The notes: generated from the sequence alone by a model not told the origin. A stretch of DNA of 40,385 nt from Clostridium sp. UBA2485 (GCF_002341865.1 NZ_DDOV01000119.1:85409-125793); one strand, 5' to 3'. Positions 22,546 to 31,593 are shown, numbered from the stretch's first letter. A program made the numbers and translations.

Positions 22546-22619
22546 TATTTATTCCCCCTTAAACTTTGATATACCAAAATCATACTATATTATCATTTAA
22601 ATGTAAATAAAGTAATAAT

Positions 22620-22745
22620 ATGTTTATATGATGCAATTATCATATTATAAATAATGTTTATATAAAATGTTATATTTTGCATAAACATTTTATGTAAAAC
22701 TACTATGTAGACTATATGTTTTCCTACTTCACGGAGTTATCCACA
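22620..22745. promoter_or_regulatory. Repeated ATGTTTAT motifs and a DnaA-box-like site
   Basis: ATGTTTATAT occurs at 22620-22629 and 22654-22663, and its inverse ATAAACAT at 22681-22688. They sit 75-145 bases upstream of the secreted-protein start and could be regulator sites. TTATCCACA, a perfect DnaA-box 9-mer, is at 22737-22745; as a single site it may be chance. Confidence 0.35.
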
Positions 22746-22776
22746 GATTTGACTTTATTATAATTTCCTATAAATA

Positions 22777-22805
22777 AAAAAAGCACATGAAAATCATGTG
22801 CTTTT
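22777..22805 (-). terminator. purA terminator
   Basis: Stem AAAAGCACATGA / TCATGTGCTTTT (12 bp, 3-nt loop) with TTTTTTT on the minus strand, three bases after the purA stop. Confidence 0.93.
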
Positions 22806-22807
22806 TA

Positions 22808-24094
22808 TTATAATCCATTTACAACCATTGTTTGATCTCTTCTTGGTCCTACAGATACTATTGATGTTCTAACACCAGTAAATTCTTCTACTCTCTTTAA
22901 ATATACTTTTGCATTCTCTGGTAATTCTTGATAAGTCCTAGCATCTGCAATACTATCATCCCAGCCATCAAACTCTTCGTATATTGGCTCACACTTAGCG
23001 AGATCTTCTAAGCTTGCTGGGAAATAGTCTATAATTTTATCCTCAAATTTATATCCAACACAAATCTTTAATTTTTCAAGTCCTGCTAATGTGTCTATTT
23101 TAGTTACTGCAAAGCTTGTAAGTCCTGACACTCTTGCTGCTGTTTTTAATATTACAAGGTCTAACCAACCACATCTTCTGCTTCTTCCTGTTGTTGTTCC
23201 ATACTCATGACCTTTTTCTCTTATCCAATCGCCAACTTTATCATTTAATTCTGTTGGAAATGGTCCTTTGCCAACTCTTGTAGTATATGCCTTAACTACA
23301 CCAACTGCACTATTTATCATTGTTGGTCCAATTCCTGTACCAACACATACCCCTCCAGCAGTAGTATTCGATGAAGTTACATATGGATATGAACCAAAAT
23401 CTATATCAAGTAATGTACCTTGAGCTCCTTCAAATAAAACTTTTTTATTCTCTTTTATAGCATCAAATATTCTAACTGATGTATCTTGCACATAGGGTTT
23501 TAACCTTTTACCATAATCTAAATATTTAGCATAAACTTCTTCTAATTTTAAAGCTTCTCCACCATAAAGCTTAGTTATAGCTTTATTCTTATTCGGTAAA
23601 TATTCTTCTAATTTAGTTTTTAAAACTTCAGGCTTTACAAGATCACAAACTCTTATTCCATTCCTATCAACTTTATCACTATAGCAAGGTCCTATTCCCT
23701 TACGAGTAGTCCCTATATCATTTTTACCCCTAGCTTCTTCTTTTAATTTATCTAATACCTTATGATATGGCATTATAACTTGTGCTCTATCACTTACTAT
23801 TAATTTATTTGGAGTTATGTTCTCTCCTAGTCCTTCTAAGTATTCTATCTCTTTAAATAATGCTTCAGGATCTACAACTACTCCATTACCAATTATATTT
23901 AATTTTTCTTTATATAATATTCCTGAAGGAATTAAATGAAGTTTATATTGCTTATCTCCTACCTCAACAGTATGACCTGCGTTGTTTCCTCCTTGGAATC
24001 TAACAACTACATCTGCTTTTTCTGCAAGGTAGTCTGTGATTTTACCTTTACCTTCATCTCCCCATTGGGCTCCTAAAACTACAAATGATGACAT
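22808..24094 (-). CDS. purA: Adenylosuccinate synthetase
   Basis: Catalyses GTP-dependent joining of IMP and aspartate to form adenylosuccinate, the first step from IMP to AMP. The 428-residue length is standard. The GTP-binding loop GDEGKGK is at residues 12-18 with catalytic Asp13, catalytic His41 is in NNAGH, and family segments such as GTTRKGIGPCYSDK, EGAQGTLLDIDFGSYPYVTSS and GTTTGRSRRCGWLD are intact. It is monocistronic with its own strong terminator. The 276 bases upstream hold no gene; a TTGACA and a TATAAT are present near 24186-24210, but only 13 bp apart, so the promoter is uncertain. No purine riboswitch is visible. Confidence 0.98.
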   Translation of the reverse strand: MSSFVVLGAQWGDEGKGKITDYLAEKADVVVRFQGGNNAGHTVEVGDKQYKLHLIPSGILYKEKLNIIGNGVVVDPEALFKEIEYLEGLGENITPNKLIVSDRAQVIMPYHKVLDKLKEEARGKNDIGTTRKGIGPCYSDKVDRNGIRVCDLVKPEVLKTKLEEYLPNKNKAITKLYGGEALKLEEVYAKYLDYGKRLKPYVQDTSVRIFDAIKENKKVLFEGAQGTLLDIDFGSYPYVTSSNTTAGGVCVGTGIGPTMINSAVGVVKAYTTRVGKGPFPTELNDKVGDWIREKGHEYGTTTGRSRRCGWLDLVILKTAARVSGLTSFAVTKIDTLAGLEKLKICVGYKFEDKIIDYFPASLEDLAKCEPIYEEFDGWDDSIADARTYQELPENAKVYLKRVEEFTGVRTSIVSVGPRRDQTMVVNGL

Positions 24095-24370
24095 TCTAAT
24101 TCCTCTCTTTCGTAAATTTATTTTTTATCATAATTTCCATTGATATATTTAAAAATACTCCTTTTCACTCTAGTTGGTGTATTATATTAAAAGGCTAAAT
24201 GTCAATCTTTAGTAGGCCCAACTATAAAATATTATCTAAATTCTCCGTACTATTTATCTATGATTTATATTGTCAAAATGATAAGATACGGCTAATATAA
24301 TTGTGAATATTTCCTTTATATTTTAAATTAATTTTCCTAATATATTAGTAAAAATTACTTACATTGAAAC

Positions 24371-25366
24371 CTATTGTTGCGAATTACTTATAAAACTTTT
24401 ATATATATTAAGATTATCTAAACTCCATATTCGCTCAGAAAAACTACCTACTTCAGTATCTTTTAATGCTTTATTCATGTCATACATTCTAGCATCGATT
24501 ATATCTAAATGATGTAAAAGTTCAGCCTCTGGTATCATAGGCTTTTTAGGACTTCCATATTCAGGTTCATAGTGATGTGTTAAAATCATATGTTGTAAAA
24601 GCATTACTACCTCTTTATCAGCCTTTACTTCTATACCAGCTTTTTCTACTAAATTGATACCCAGTATAATATGCCCTAAAAGCTGTCCTTCTATTGTATA
24701 CTGAGACACTATTCCTAAATTACTAGCACTCATTTCATGGATCTTAGCAATATCATGAAGTATTACGCCTGCATATAATAAATCCTTATTCAAGTGAGTA
24801 TATATTTCTAATAATTTTTCACCTGCTTTTAACATTGTAGTAATGTGATATAAAAGTCCACCTTTTACTGCATGATGATTAGATTTTGCAGCAGGATAAT
24901 GAAATAACTTATCGCCGCAATCATCTATAATTTTCTCTGTTATATTTCTGAGATCTTTATTTTCTATTTTACAAATATAATCTAAAACAATTTCATACAT
25001 GTCTTCAGATTTATGTGGTGCAGTAGGAACAAATTCCTCTATATTAATATCATCACTATCATTTATTGTTCTTATCTTATCTATTTTTAACTGAAGCTTA
25101 CCTCTATATTCATTTACTATACCTCTAACCTTCACTAACATATTTTCACTAAATAATGTTTCAATCTCAGGTGAAACTTCCCAAAGCTTTGCATTTATTT
25201 CCCCTGTGCTGTCAGTTAAATTAACATCTAAGTATTTATTTGTGGTGCTATTATTAGTTAGTTTACATTCTACGGATTTTATTAAATAATAATTCTCTAT
25301 TTTATCGCTCTTTTCAAATTCGCTTATTTTCTTAATCATAAAGTCTCCATTTCTTTTACATTCCAT
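24371..25366 (-). CDS. yhaM: 3'-5' exoribonuclease YhaM-type (OB fold + HD domain)
   Basis: A 331-residue protein with an N-terminal nucleic-acid-binding OB fold (about 15-110: YYLIKSVECKLTNN, LTDSTGEINAKLWE, VRGIVNEYRGKLQLKI) and a C-terminal HD phosphohydrolase domain with HAVKGGLLYH near 165, LHDIAKI near 202 and MILTHHYEPEYGSP near 262. This is the YhaM/CBF1 layout; YhaM trims single-stranded RNA and DNA 3' ends in Bacillus. Two starts are plausible. The ATG at 25366 has a perfect AAGGAGA; the ATG at 25339 also has GGAG and better matches the usual N-terminus (MIKKISEFEKS). I keep the longer one. Confidence 0.9.
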   Translation of the reverse strand: MECKRNGDFMIKKISEFEKSDKIENYYLIKSVECKLTNNSTTNKYLDVNLTDSTGEINAKLWEVSPEIETLFSENMLVKVRGIVNEYRGKLQLKIDKIRTINDSDDINIEEFVPTAPHKSEDMYEIVLDYICKIENKDLRNITEKIIDDCGDKLFHYPAAKSNHHAVKGGLLYHITTMLKAGEKLLEIYTHLNKDLLYAGVILHDIAKIHEMSASNLGIVSQYTIEGQLLGHIILGINLVEKAGIEVKADKEVVMLLQHMILTHHYEPEYGSPKKPMIPEAELLHHLDIIDARMYDMNKALKDTEVGSFSERIWSLDNLNIYKSFISNSQQ

Positions 25367-25521
25367 ACTGTATCTCCTTAAAATTAATCAATAATAATTA
25401 TTTACTTCTATCATTAATATTATAATATATTATATAGCCTTCTACATAAAAATATATTATAATGAACTATTTTAAATTCTTTATTCTACTTATCTAAATT
25501 AAATCACAATTTCACATACTT

Positions 25522-25568
25522 AAAAAGACATTTTATTTTTAGATGTTTCTTCTAAAAAATAAAATGCC
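25522..25568 (-). terminator. Terminator after the zinc-ribbon membrane protein gene
   Basis: Stem GGCATTTTATTTTTTAGA / TCTAAAAATAAAATGTC (about 17 bp, one wobble and one bulge) followed by TTTTT on the minus strand, nine bases after the gene. Confidence 0.85.
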
Positions 25569-25576
25569 TAGATTAA

Positions 25577-26680
25577 TTATTTTATAAACTGATATATTAT
25601 AAATATTATTGCTACTATTGATGCCATTATAAAGAATATCTTCCATCCACTTACAGGAGTTTCCCCTTGTATTTCTCCTGTTTGACCATTTATATAATAC
25701 TTATAAACTTTATTTTTAAAACTATAACTTGAAATCCATATAGGAAGTAATATATGTTTAAACTTCACATCTTCAAAGGAAGTTTTTATATTTACATCTC
25801 TAACTTCATCAGCATTTATTTTATCAATTACATCTGAATGTATTATTTTATTTATATGTTCTTTAGCACTATTAAATCCAGTAACATGGTTTATTCCATA
25901 ACGTTCAGCATAAAAACCAGATATAAACTCAGGATTATAATGAACTAATTCTTTCAAATCATATGGTTTAATTCTATTCATCAAATTCCCATCAAGTTGA
26001 GTAGAAGCATTTATAAGTACATCATCAAAGAATTTGCTATAATTTCCACTAGTCTGTCTCCATCTGGTCCTTCTCTCCTGCCTTGTTTTAGCAACTTGTT
26101 TACCATTTTCATTTTCATAATAAGTTACTGTAACATAATAATATGTTCCAGCTTCTGCTGTGTATGTAGAGTATGTTTCTGTATCATATGTCCAAAATGG
26201 AATATAGATTCCTTTAAGCTTATCACTTTGATGTCCATGTTTTAATGCTCTAGGGGCAAAAAAATGCTTTCCTATCCATTGAGTAAACTTTTTTTTAGCT
26301 TCTTTATCTCCTATTTTAAACGGTATAAGTGATTCTGGTACTATATTGCTCTCTTCTCTTTTAACTATATGTGATGATCCACAAAAAGCACAAAATTGAG
26401 CAGTATTATTTTTTTCTAAAATAGTTTCTGCACCACAGCTATCACAATGTATAACCCTAGTTTCCGTTCCCCAATCAGTATTTTGTTTATTGAGAGTGCT
26501 ATAAAAATCATGCTCCTCTATATTTCCACCTTCAGCTTCAATCTTTTTATTATTTGAACAATAAGGGCATGATAACATCTTTATATTAGGATCGTAAATC
26601 ATGTTTGCACCACAACCACTACAAGTAAATCTATCAGTGCCTTTTTTTGATTTTACTTCTTCATCAATTTTACTATTCAT
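25577..26680 (-). CDS. Double zinc-ribbon protein with C-terminal membrane helix (YdjG-like)
   Basis: A 367-residue protein. Two TFIIB-type zinc ribbons open it: CSGCGANMIYD...CPYC (about residues 20-42) and CDSCGAETIL...CAFCG (about 79-100). A soluble middle region of unknown fold follows (VPESLIPFKIGDKEAKKKF, IYIPFWTYD, LLPIWISSYSF), then one membrane helix near the end (IFFIMASIVAIIFIIYQFIK). The pattern matches B. subtilis YdjG, which with YdjH and YdjI recruits the PspA-like protein YdjF to the membrane under stress. It lies 16 bases after an SPFH/zinc-ribbon gene like YdjI, which supports this. No pspA homologue is visible in the window. Confidence 0.85.
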   Translation of the reverse strand: MNSKIDEEVKSKKGTDRFTCSGCGANMIYDPNIKMLSCPYCSNNKKIEAEGGNIEEHDFYSTLNKQNTDWGTETRVIHCDSCGAETILEKNNTAQFCAFCGSSHIVKREESNIVPESLIPFKIGDKEAKKKFTQWIGKHFFAPRALKHGHQSDKLKGIYIPFWTYDTETYSTYTAEAGTYYYVTVTYYENENGKQVAKTRQERRTRWRQTSGNYSKFFDDVLINASTQLDGNLMNRIKPYDLKELVHYNPEFISGFYAERYGINHVTGFNSAKEHINKIIHSDVIDKINADEVRDVNIKTSFEDVKFKHILLPIWISSYSFKNKVYKYYINGQTGEIQGETPVSGWKIFFIMASIVAIIFIIYQFIK

Positions 26681-26696
26681 AATCTCCCCCTAATAA

Positions 26697-27827
26697 CTAA
26701 GATTTAGCACCACATTCTGGACAAAACTTAGCATTTAAATCAAGCTCTGAACTACAATTTGAACATAATTTTTTTGTATTTTGAGGTGAGCCACATTCAG
26801 GACAGAATTTAACTCCATCTTGTATTTCAGCATTACATTTTATACATTTAATTTTTAAGTTTATGGTTTCTCCACACTCAGGACAGAACTTAGAGTTTTT
26901 ATCAATTTCTGTACTGCATTTTTTACACTTTACTGTCTCTCTAGTACTCGCAGCTTGATTAGAATTTACAGTGTTAAGAGCGTTATTCATCATAGTTCCT
27001 ATAGCAGAGCCTGCTCCTAATCCTGCACCCATTCCTGCAAATCCATTACCTTGATTTTGTGCTGCATCTCTTATTGCTTCAGATGCTTGATATTTGGCAT
27101 ATTGATCAATATTTCCTATAACTCCCATAGAAGTTCTCTTATCCATAACTTTTTCAACTTCTTCTGGAAGAGATATATTTTCTATAATAATATTTGTAAG
27201 ACTAAGTCCCATAGCTTCAAAACGAGACTTTAATTTAATGGTGGATTGTTCTCCAAGCTCATCATAATATCTAGCAAGATCTAGCGCTGCTATATTGGTT
27301 TCTGCAAGTAAATCTGACATTCCAGAAACAATTAGTCTTTTTAACTGTCCATTTATATGCTCTGTATCAAAAATTTCACTAGTACCAAATATTTCTTTCA
27401 TAAATATTACTGGATCTAAAACTTTAAAAGAATAAATTCCAAAAGCTCTAAGTCTAAGCATTCCAAATTCAGGATCTCTCATCATCACTGGATTTGTAGT
27501 ACCCCATTTTTGATCCGTAAATTGCCTAGTATTTACAAAGTATACTTCTGCTTTAAAAGGAGAATTAAAACCATATTTCCATGATTTTAGTTTTGTTAAT
27601 ATAGGTAAATTCTGTGTAGTAAGCTCATATAATCCGGGAGTAAATACATCTGCAATCTGTCCTTCATTTATAAATATAGCTACTTGCGATTCCCTAACTG
27701 TTAACTTTGCACCCATTTTTATTTCTTTGTTCATTACTGGAAATCGATATACAATAGTATCTAAATTACTATTTGTCCATTCTATTACCTCTATAAATTG
27801 GCCTTTTAAAAAATTAAATAATCCCAT
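26697..27827 (-). CDS. SPFH-domain protein with three C-terminal zinc ribbons (YdjI-like)
   Basis: A 376-residue protein. Residues about 25-240 form an SPFH/stomatin-like domain of the 'virion core protein' type (KLTVRESQVAIFINEGQIADVF, RAFGIYSFKVLDPVIF, IIIENISLPEEVEKVMDKR). A glycine-rich stretch (NQGNGFAGMGAGLGAGSAIG, about 257-276) leads to three zinc ribbons with CKKC...CPEC, CIKC...CPEC and CSNC...CPEC. There is no obvious membrane helix; SPFH proteins attach by oligomerisation or by a partner, here probably the next gene's membrane protein. The pair is likely a membrane-organising or envelope-stress module. Confidence 0.88.
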   Translation of the reverse strand: MGLFNFLKGQFIEVIEWTNSNLDTIVYRFPVMNKEIKMGAKLTVRESQVAIFINEGQIADVFTPGLYELTTQNLPILTKLKSWKYGFNSPFKAEVYFVNTRQFTDQKWGTTNPVMMRDPEFGMLRLRAFGIYSFKVLDPVIFMKEIFGTSEIFDTEHINGQLKRLIVSGMSDLLAETNIAALDLARYYDELGEQSTIKLKSRFEAMGLSLTNIIIENISLPEEVEKVMDKRTSMGVIGNIDQYAKYQASEAIRDAAQNQGNGFAGMGAGLGAGSAIGTMMNNALNTVNSNQAASTRETVKCKKCSTEIDKNSKFCPECGETINLKIKCIKCNAEIQDGVKFCPECGSPQNTKKLCSNCSSELDLNAKFCPECGAKS

Positions 27828-27984
27828 AATAAATCCTCCTTCTAACTATAGTTGTCAATGTTTAATTATAAGCTAAAAACTTACATTAAAGTTTAAAATC
27901 TATATAATTGATTTAATTTTATCATATGATTTTCCTGTTATCTATATAAGTAAAATAATTCTTCAAAAGTCATTATATTATGAA

Positions 27985-28012
27985 ATAAAAATACATAGCA
28001 TTCTAGCTATGT
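27985..28012 (-). terminator. Terminator upstream of the SPFH gene
   Basis: Stem ACATAGC / GCTATGT (7 bp) with a 6-nt loop, then ATTTTTATTT on the minus strand. It closes the transcript arriving from the TM2 gene and the repeat. Confidence 0.75.
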
Positions 28013-28019
28013 GTTTTTA

Positions 28020-28193
28020 TAAAATTAATATATATGTAAAAATAATTGATGTTTTTTAGTATTGTGATTATATCTATCCAATTCACAATTGTGGATATTT
28101 CTCAGCAAAAGCTGAGAAATTTAAAATTATTTATTTTTCAAGTGATGTAACCACTTCTTATAAAGAACTAGCAATTGTATTGCTAGTTAAAAA
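28020..28193. repeat. Composite dispersed repeat, copy B
   Basis: Same order of parts as copy A (8971-9223): the AT-rich left part; CAATTGTGGA (28086-28095); the hairpin ATTTCTCAGC-AAAA-GCTGAGAAAT (28097-28120), here a perfect 10 bp; a short middle with AAGTG...CACTT; and CTAGCAAT-TGT-ATTGCTAG (28168-28186) followed by TTAAAAAAA. The remainder up to 28363 holds AATTGTGAATT-like strings and no gene. Confidence 0.75.
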
Positions 28194-28363
28194 AATTAGT
28201 TTAAGAAATTAATTCGTAAAGAATTAATTTCAACCATAATTGTGAATTTTGCATTGTGAATTATTTAAAGTTGTGAATTGAAGTGTTTAGATAAACATTT
28301 GCATTTGGCTATGGATTAAGCTTTGAAGTAATATATCTATATATTTATTTCTTAGGAAATTAT

Positions 28364-28696
28364 TTAAATGTTTTCTTCTTTATCACTAGCTACTAATTCT
28401 AATTCAGCATGTCTAACTAATCTTTTATTATCCTCATCTTTGAACTCCTCAAGTATGAGTGTAACAATATCAACTAATATCCAAATACCAAATCCACCTA
28501 AAGTTAAAAACATAATTATAGCCGTTCCTGCTTTTCCTACATAAAATCTATGGACACCTAAAAATCCAAATAAAATACATAGTACTAAAGTAATGTACCA
28601 ACTTTTAATACTAACTTCTTCATATAAAATTTGTCCACAGTTTTTACATCTACTTAAATTTTCTTCATTACTGTAATTGCACTTTGAACATACCAT
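28364..28696 (-). CDS. TM2-domain protein with N-terminal zinc ribbon
   Basis: A 110-residue membrane protein. Residues 3-20 are a zinc ribbon (CSKCNYSNEENLSRCKNCG). Residues 30-85 are a TM2 domain: two helices around the typical turn LFGFLGVHRFYVGKAGTA with the family's Gly-x2-His-Arg-Phe-Tyr, followed by a charged tail. TM2 proteins are common but poorly understood. An AGGAG site precedes the ATG. It is upstream of the SPFH/zinc-ribbon pair but separated by a terminator and repeat copy B; a third zinc-ribbon membrane protein beside that pair may not be chance. Confidence 0.85.
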   Translation of the reverse strand: MVCSKCNYSNEENLSRCKNCGQILYEEVSIKSWYITLVLCILFGFLGVHRFYVGKAGTAIIMFLTLGGFGIWILVDIVTLILEEFKDEDNKRLVRHAELELVASDKEENI

Positions 28697-28816
28697 AAAA
28701 CTATCTCCTCTATATAAGCTTCATTAATATAATTTATGATATGTTCATAATGTATATAACTGAAAATGCTTAAAATTTATCTAATAAAAACTTAAAAGTA
28801 ACTATAATTCTTTCAT

Positions 28817-28847
28817 AAAAAGGTAGACCTACTTAAAGGCCTACCTT
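28817..28847 (-). terminator. Terminator after the CAP lipoprotein gene
   Basis: Stem AAGGTAGGCC / GGTCTACCTT (10 bp, one G-U pair) with an 8-nt loop and TTTTTATG on the minus strand. Confidence 0.82.
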
Positions 28848-28962
28848 ATATTTATCTTAGTCTCATTTTGAAAATAAGTATTTTCGTCATACTGTGTCGT
28901 CAAAATTTTATGATATCTAGAATCTATCCACTGTCTGATAGAAAATATACCACTGATTTTTG

Positions 28963-28974
28963 ACTAGTTATTTT
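28963..28974. repeat. Copy of the ACTAGTTATTTT motif
   Basis: The extended string TTTTGACTAGTTATTTT is shared with the right end of the element at 10434-10561. Both lie 12-18 bases from the stop codon of a minus-strand gene for a surface protein. Confidence 0.45.
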
Positions 28975-28986
28975 CTTTCATATGGT

Positions 28987-29901
28987 CTAGTTAGAAAATA
29001 GTTGAGTTTCATATGCCTTTAAATCTGAATCTCTAAATACTATACCTACACCTATTTTCTTAAATTCTTTATTTAATATATTAGCTCTGTGACCAGGTGA
29101 ATTCATCCACTGTCCAACTATGTAACTAGCTGTAACACTAGCTTTATCTCTACCTTGACTCATTTGAATATTTTCACCAGAGGCTGTCCAATTTGTATAA
29201 CCATTAATTTTCATCAAATTAGAAGGACTTCCAGAGATAGGAGAATTGTGATCAAAGAAGTTATTCTCTAACATTTCAGCAGATTTAATTCTAGCTATTC
29301 CTCTTAGTTTTTCTTCCATAACAAGTGGGGCTAGTCCCTGTTTTTCTCTCTCTATATTACATAATCTTAAAACTTCATCTTCAACTGCGTTTAGATATTC
29401 ATAGTTACCTGATTTTACAGTATTATTTGTAGTTTCCGTTTTCGGTTTAGAAGCTGGCTTTGAAGTTTGCTTTGGAGTTGATTTAGGAGTTGATTTAACA
29501 TTCGATTTAGCGGCATTTTTATTTGAACTTACAGTCTCTTTTTTCACTGGTGAAGCTGCCGGCTTTTTGCTTTCTTCAACTTTTTTATTATCTGTTACTG
29601 GCTTGCTTTGTTCTACAGTTTTATTAACAGCTACTGTATACTCTTGTACTTCACTAGTTGAGTTTTTATTATCATCTACTTTATTAGATTCAACCTTATT
29701 ATCTGATACTTGTTTACTTAAAGTTTTATTATTAACCTCTTTTTTATCATCACTTTTTATTTTACTTTCTGCAATTTTTGATTCTTGTTGAATCTCATCC
29801 TTAATAGATGTCTCCGTATCTTGTTTAGCATTACTGCACCCACCTAATACAGTAGCTAAAGCTATAAGTATTACTACTACATTATTTTTTCTTCTTAGCA
29901 T
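28987..29901 (-). CDS. CAP/SCP-domain lipoprotein (YkwD type)
   Basis: A 304-residue surface lipoprotein. The signal peptide ends with a lipobox, LGGC, with the lipidated Cys at residue 22. Residues 25-165 are a low-complexity Lys/Ser/Thr/Val linker (for example KSTPKSTPKQTSKPASKPK) that would span the cell wall. Residues 170-304 are a CAP domain: LRLCNIEREKQGLAPL, IKSAEMLENNFFDHNSP with a conserved His, GENI and MNSPGHRANILNKEFKKIGVG. YkwD-like proteins are common in spore formers; their molecular role is not settled. The leader upstream holds an inverted repeat and a tiny open frame. Confidence 0.9.
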   Translation of the reverse strand: MLRRKNNVVVILIALATVLGGCSNAKQDTETSIKDEIQQESKIAESKIKSDDKKEVNNKTLSKQVSDNKVESNKVDDNKNSTSEVQEYTVAVNKTVEQSKPVTDNKKVEESKKPAASPVKKETVSSNKNAAKSNVKSTPKSTPKQTSKPASKPKTETTNNTVKSGNYEYLNAVEDEVLRLCNIEREKQGLAPLVMEEKLRGIARIKSAEMLENNFFDHNSPISGSPSNLMKINGYTNWTASGENIQMSQGRDKASVTASYIVGQWMNSPGHRANILNKEFKKIGVGIVFRDSDLKAYETQLFSN

Positions 29902-29937
29902 AAAAATTTCCCCCCTATGTATTTTTTATAAAGAAAT

Positions 29938-30012
29938 TTAATGTTTGGTTTTAAGTATAATTGTATTTATCTTAAAATTCATTATTAAATCCTTTCCTAT
30001 ATAACCAAACAT
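29938..30012 (-). promoter_or_regulatory. Inverted repeat and possible 14-codon leader frame upstream of the CAP lipoprotein
   Basis: ATGTTTGGTT (29941-29950) is repeated inverted at 30003-30012. Between them, on the minus strand, GGAAAGGA precedes an ATG at 29982 that opens a frame of 14 codons (MNFKINTIILKTKH) ending TAA at 29938; its last codons use the far arm. It may be a leader peptide or operator, or chance. The rest of 29902-30244 holds nothing recognised. Confidence 0.3.
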
Positions 30013-30244
30013 AACCAGAATAAATACATAAATCAGAATATAAGAACAAATTTTACAATTTTTATATAAAAATCCATGCATTTAAGAATAATAGTGTAAC
30101 CCCTCATTTCTCCCTGATATGGAGTTTCAAATTTTCATTTATGTAATAATATTTATCCAATAATAATCTTAATTTCCATAAACTTCTTGGCATTATTTTT
30201 TTAAATTGTTCATAAGTCTAGCCTTTTTATGATTTTAGGCATAT

Positions 30245-30269
30245 AAAAAGGAAGTAGTTTCCTACTCCC
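30245..30269 (-). terminator. dnaB terminator overlapping its stop codon
   Basis: Stem GGGAGTAG / CTACTTCC (8 bp, one G-U) with a GAAA loop and TTTTT after it on the minus strand. The TAG stop is part of the stem. Confidence 0.88.
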
Positions 30270-31593
30270 TATGGATTATATCTAATGATCCAAACTTACT
30301 ATATTGTCCAAGCCATGCTAATTTTACTGTACCTACAGGGCCGTTTCTTTGTTTAGCAATTATACATTCAGCTACGTTTTTATCTTCACTTTCTTTGTCA
30401 TAATACTCATCTCTGTATAAGAACATAACAAGGTCAGCATCCTGCTCAATAGAGCCTGATTCTCTAAGGTCTGAAAGCATAGGTCTATGGTCAGCACGTT
30501 GTTCAGGTGCACGAGAAAGCTGTGATAATGCTATTACTGGACACTTCAGCTCCTTAGCAATAGCTTTTATACTTCTTGATATTTCTGAAACTTCCTGTTG
30601 TCTACTTTCTCCACCACTTCCACTCATAAGCTGAAGATAGTCTATTAAAATCATATCTATTCCATGCTCCATCTTTAATCTTCTACATTTAGATCGCATC
30701 TCCATTATAGATACACCTGCTGTATCATCTATAAATATTTTTGCATCCGCCAGTGGTCCAGAAGCCCTTGCGATATTTTCCCAATCTCTTTCATCAAGAT
30801 TTCCCGTTCTTAACTTAAGCATATCTACATTTGCTTCAGCACATAAAAGTTTATAGGCCAATTGCTCTTTGCTCATCTCTAAAGAAAATATAGCAACACT
30901 TTTGCCTGCTCTAAGCGCAGCATGTTGAGCTAAGTTTAATGCAAAAGTAGTTTTTCCCATAGAAGGTCTAGCTGCTATAAGAACCATATCACCACTTTGA
31001 AATCCTGATGTCTTTTCATCTAAATCTTTAAATCCAGATGGTACACCTGTAGTTTCTCCTTTATTGTTATAAATTCTTTCTATTTCTTCAAAGCCTCTTT
31101 CAAGTACAGTGCTCATAGGCTCAAAATCACTTGTATTTTTCTTTTCTGATATATTAAATACATTTTTTTCTGCTAAATCTACTACTGCATCAACATCATC
31201 TTGCTTATTGTAGCTTGTTTCTATAATCTCTGTTGCACTTCTAATAAGCCTTCTTAAAGTTGACTTGTCTTCAACAATCTGTATGTAAGAGGTAAGATTG
31301 GCAGTAGAAGGTACAGAACCACTTATTTCTGTAATATAAGATATTCCTCCTGCCTCATCTAGCTTTTCTGTGGATCTTAAATGCTCTATCAAAGTTATCA
31401 TATCTACAGGTATATCCTTTTGATATAACTCCTTTATAGATTTAAATATAATTTTATGTGAATCTCTATAAAAATCTTCACCTTCTAAAGTCTCAGCAGC
31501 TGCAGCAATGGCAGCTTTATCTATAAGCATTGACCCTAGAACGGATTGTTCTGCTTCAAGATTATGAGGCATACTTCTAAGAGGTGCGTTCAT
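30262..31593 (-). CDS. dnaB: Replicative DNA helicase DnaB
   Basis: The hexameric helicase (called DnaC in B. subtilis) that unwinds DNA at the replication fork. It has 443 residues. The N-terminal DnaB domain (about 5-110) opens with MPHNLEAEQSVLGSML. The RecA-like domain has Walker A ARPSMGKTT at 208-216, a Walker B region MILIDYLQLM near 308-317, and the H4 motif with SQLSRAPEQRADHRPMLSDL. There is no intein. AAGGAG precedes the ATG. It is the last gene of the mazG-like/yybS/gdpP/rplI/lonC/dnaB block, although hairpins between genes may split the transcript. Confidence 0.98.
   Translation of the reverse strand: MNAPLRSMPHNLEAEQSVLGSMLIDKAAIAAAAETLEGEDFYRDSHKIIFKSIKELYQKDIPVDMITLIEHLRSTEKLDEAGGISYITEISGSVPSTANLTSYIQIVEDKSTLRRLIRSATEIIETSYNKQDDVDAVVDLAEKNVFNISEKKNTSDFEPMSTVLERGFEEIERIYNNKGETTGVPSGFKDLDEKTSGFQSGDMVLIAARPSMGKTTFALNLAQHAALRAGKSVAIFSLEMSKEQLAYKLLCAEANVDMLKLRTGNLDERDWENIARASGPLADAKIFIDDTAGVSIMEMRSKCRRLKMEHGIDMILIDYLQLMSGSGGESRQQEVSEISRSIKAIAKELKCPVIALSQLSRAPEQRADHRPMLSDLRESGSIEQDADLVMFLYRDEYYDKESEDKNVAECIIAKQRNGPVGTVKLAWLGQYSKFGSLDIIHRE

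Noticed and set aside
22737..22745. Perfect DnaA box TTATCCACA
   Set aside because: It is a single site with no cluster, no AT-rich unwinding region and no dnaA or dnaN next to it. One exact 9-mer in 40 kb of AT-rich DNA is not surprising, so I do not call an origin.
24186..24215. purA promoter from TTGACA and TATAAT
   Set aside because: The boxes are only 13 bp apart, too close for a normal housekeeping promoter, so I did not list it as a feature.
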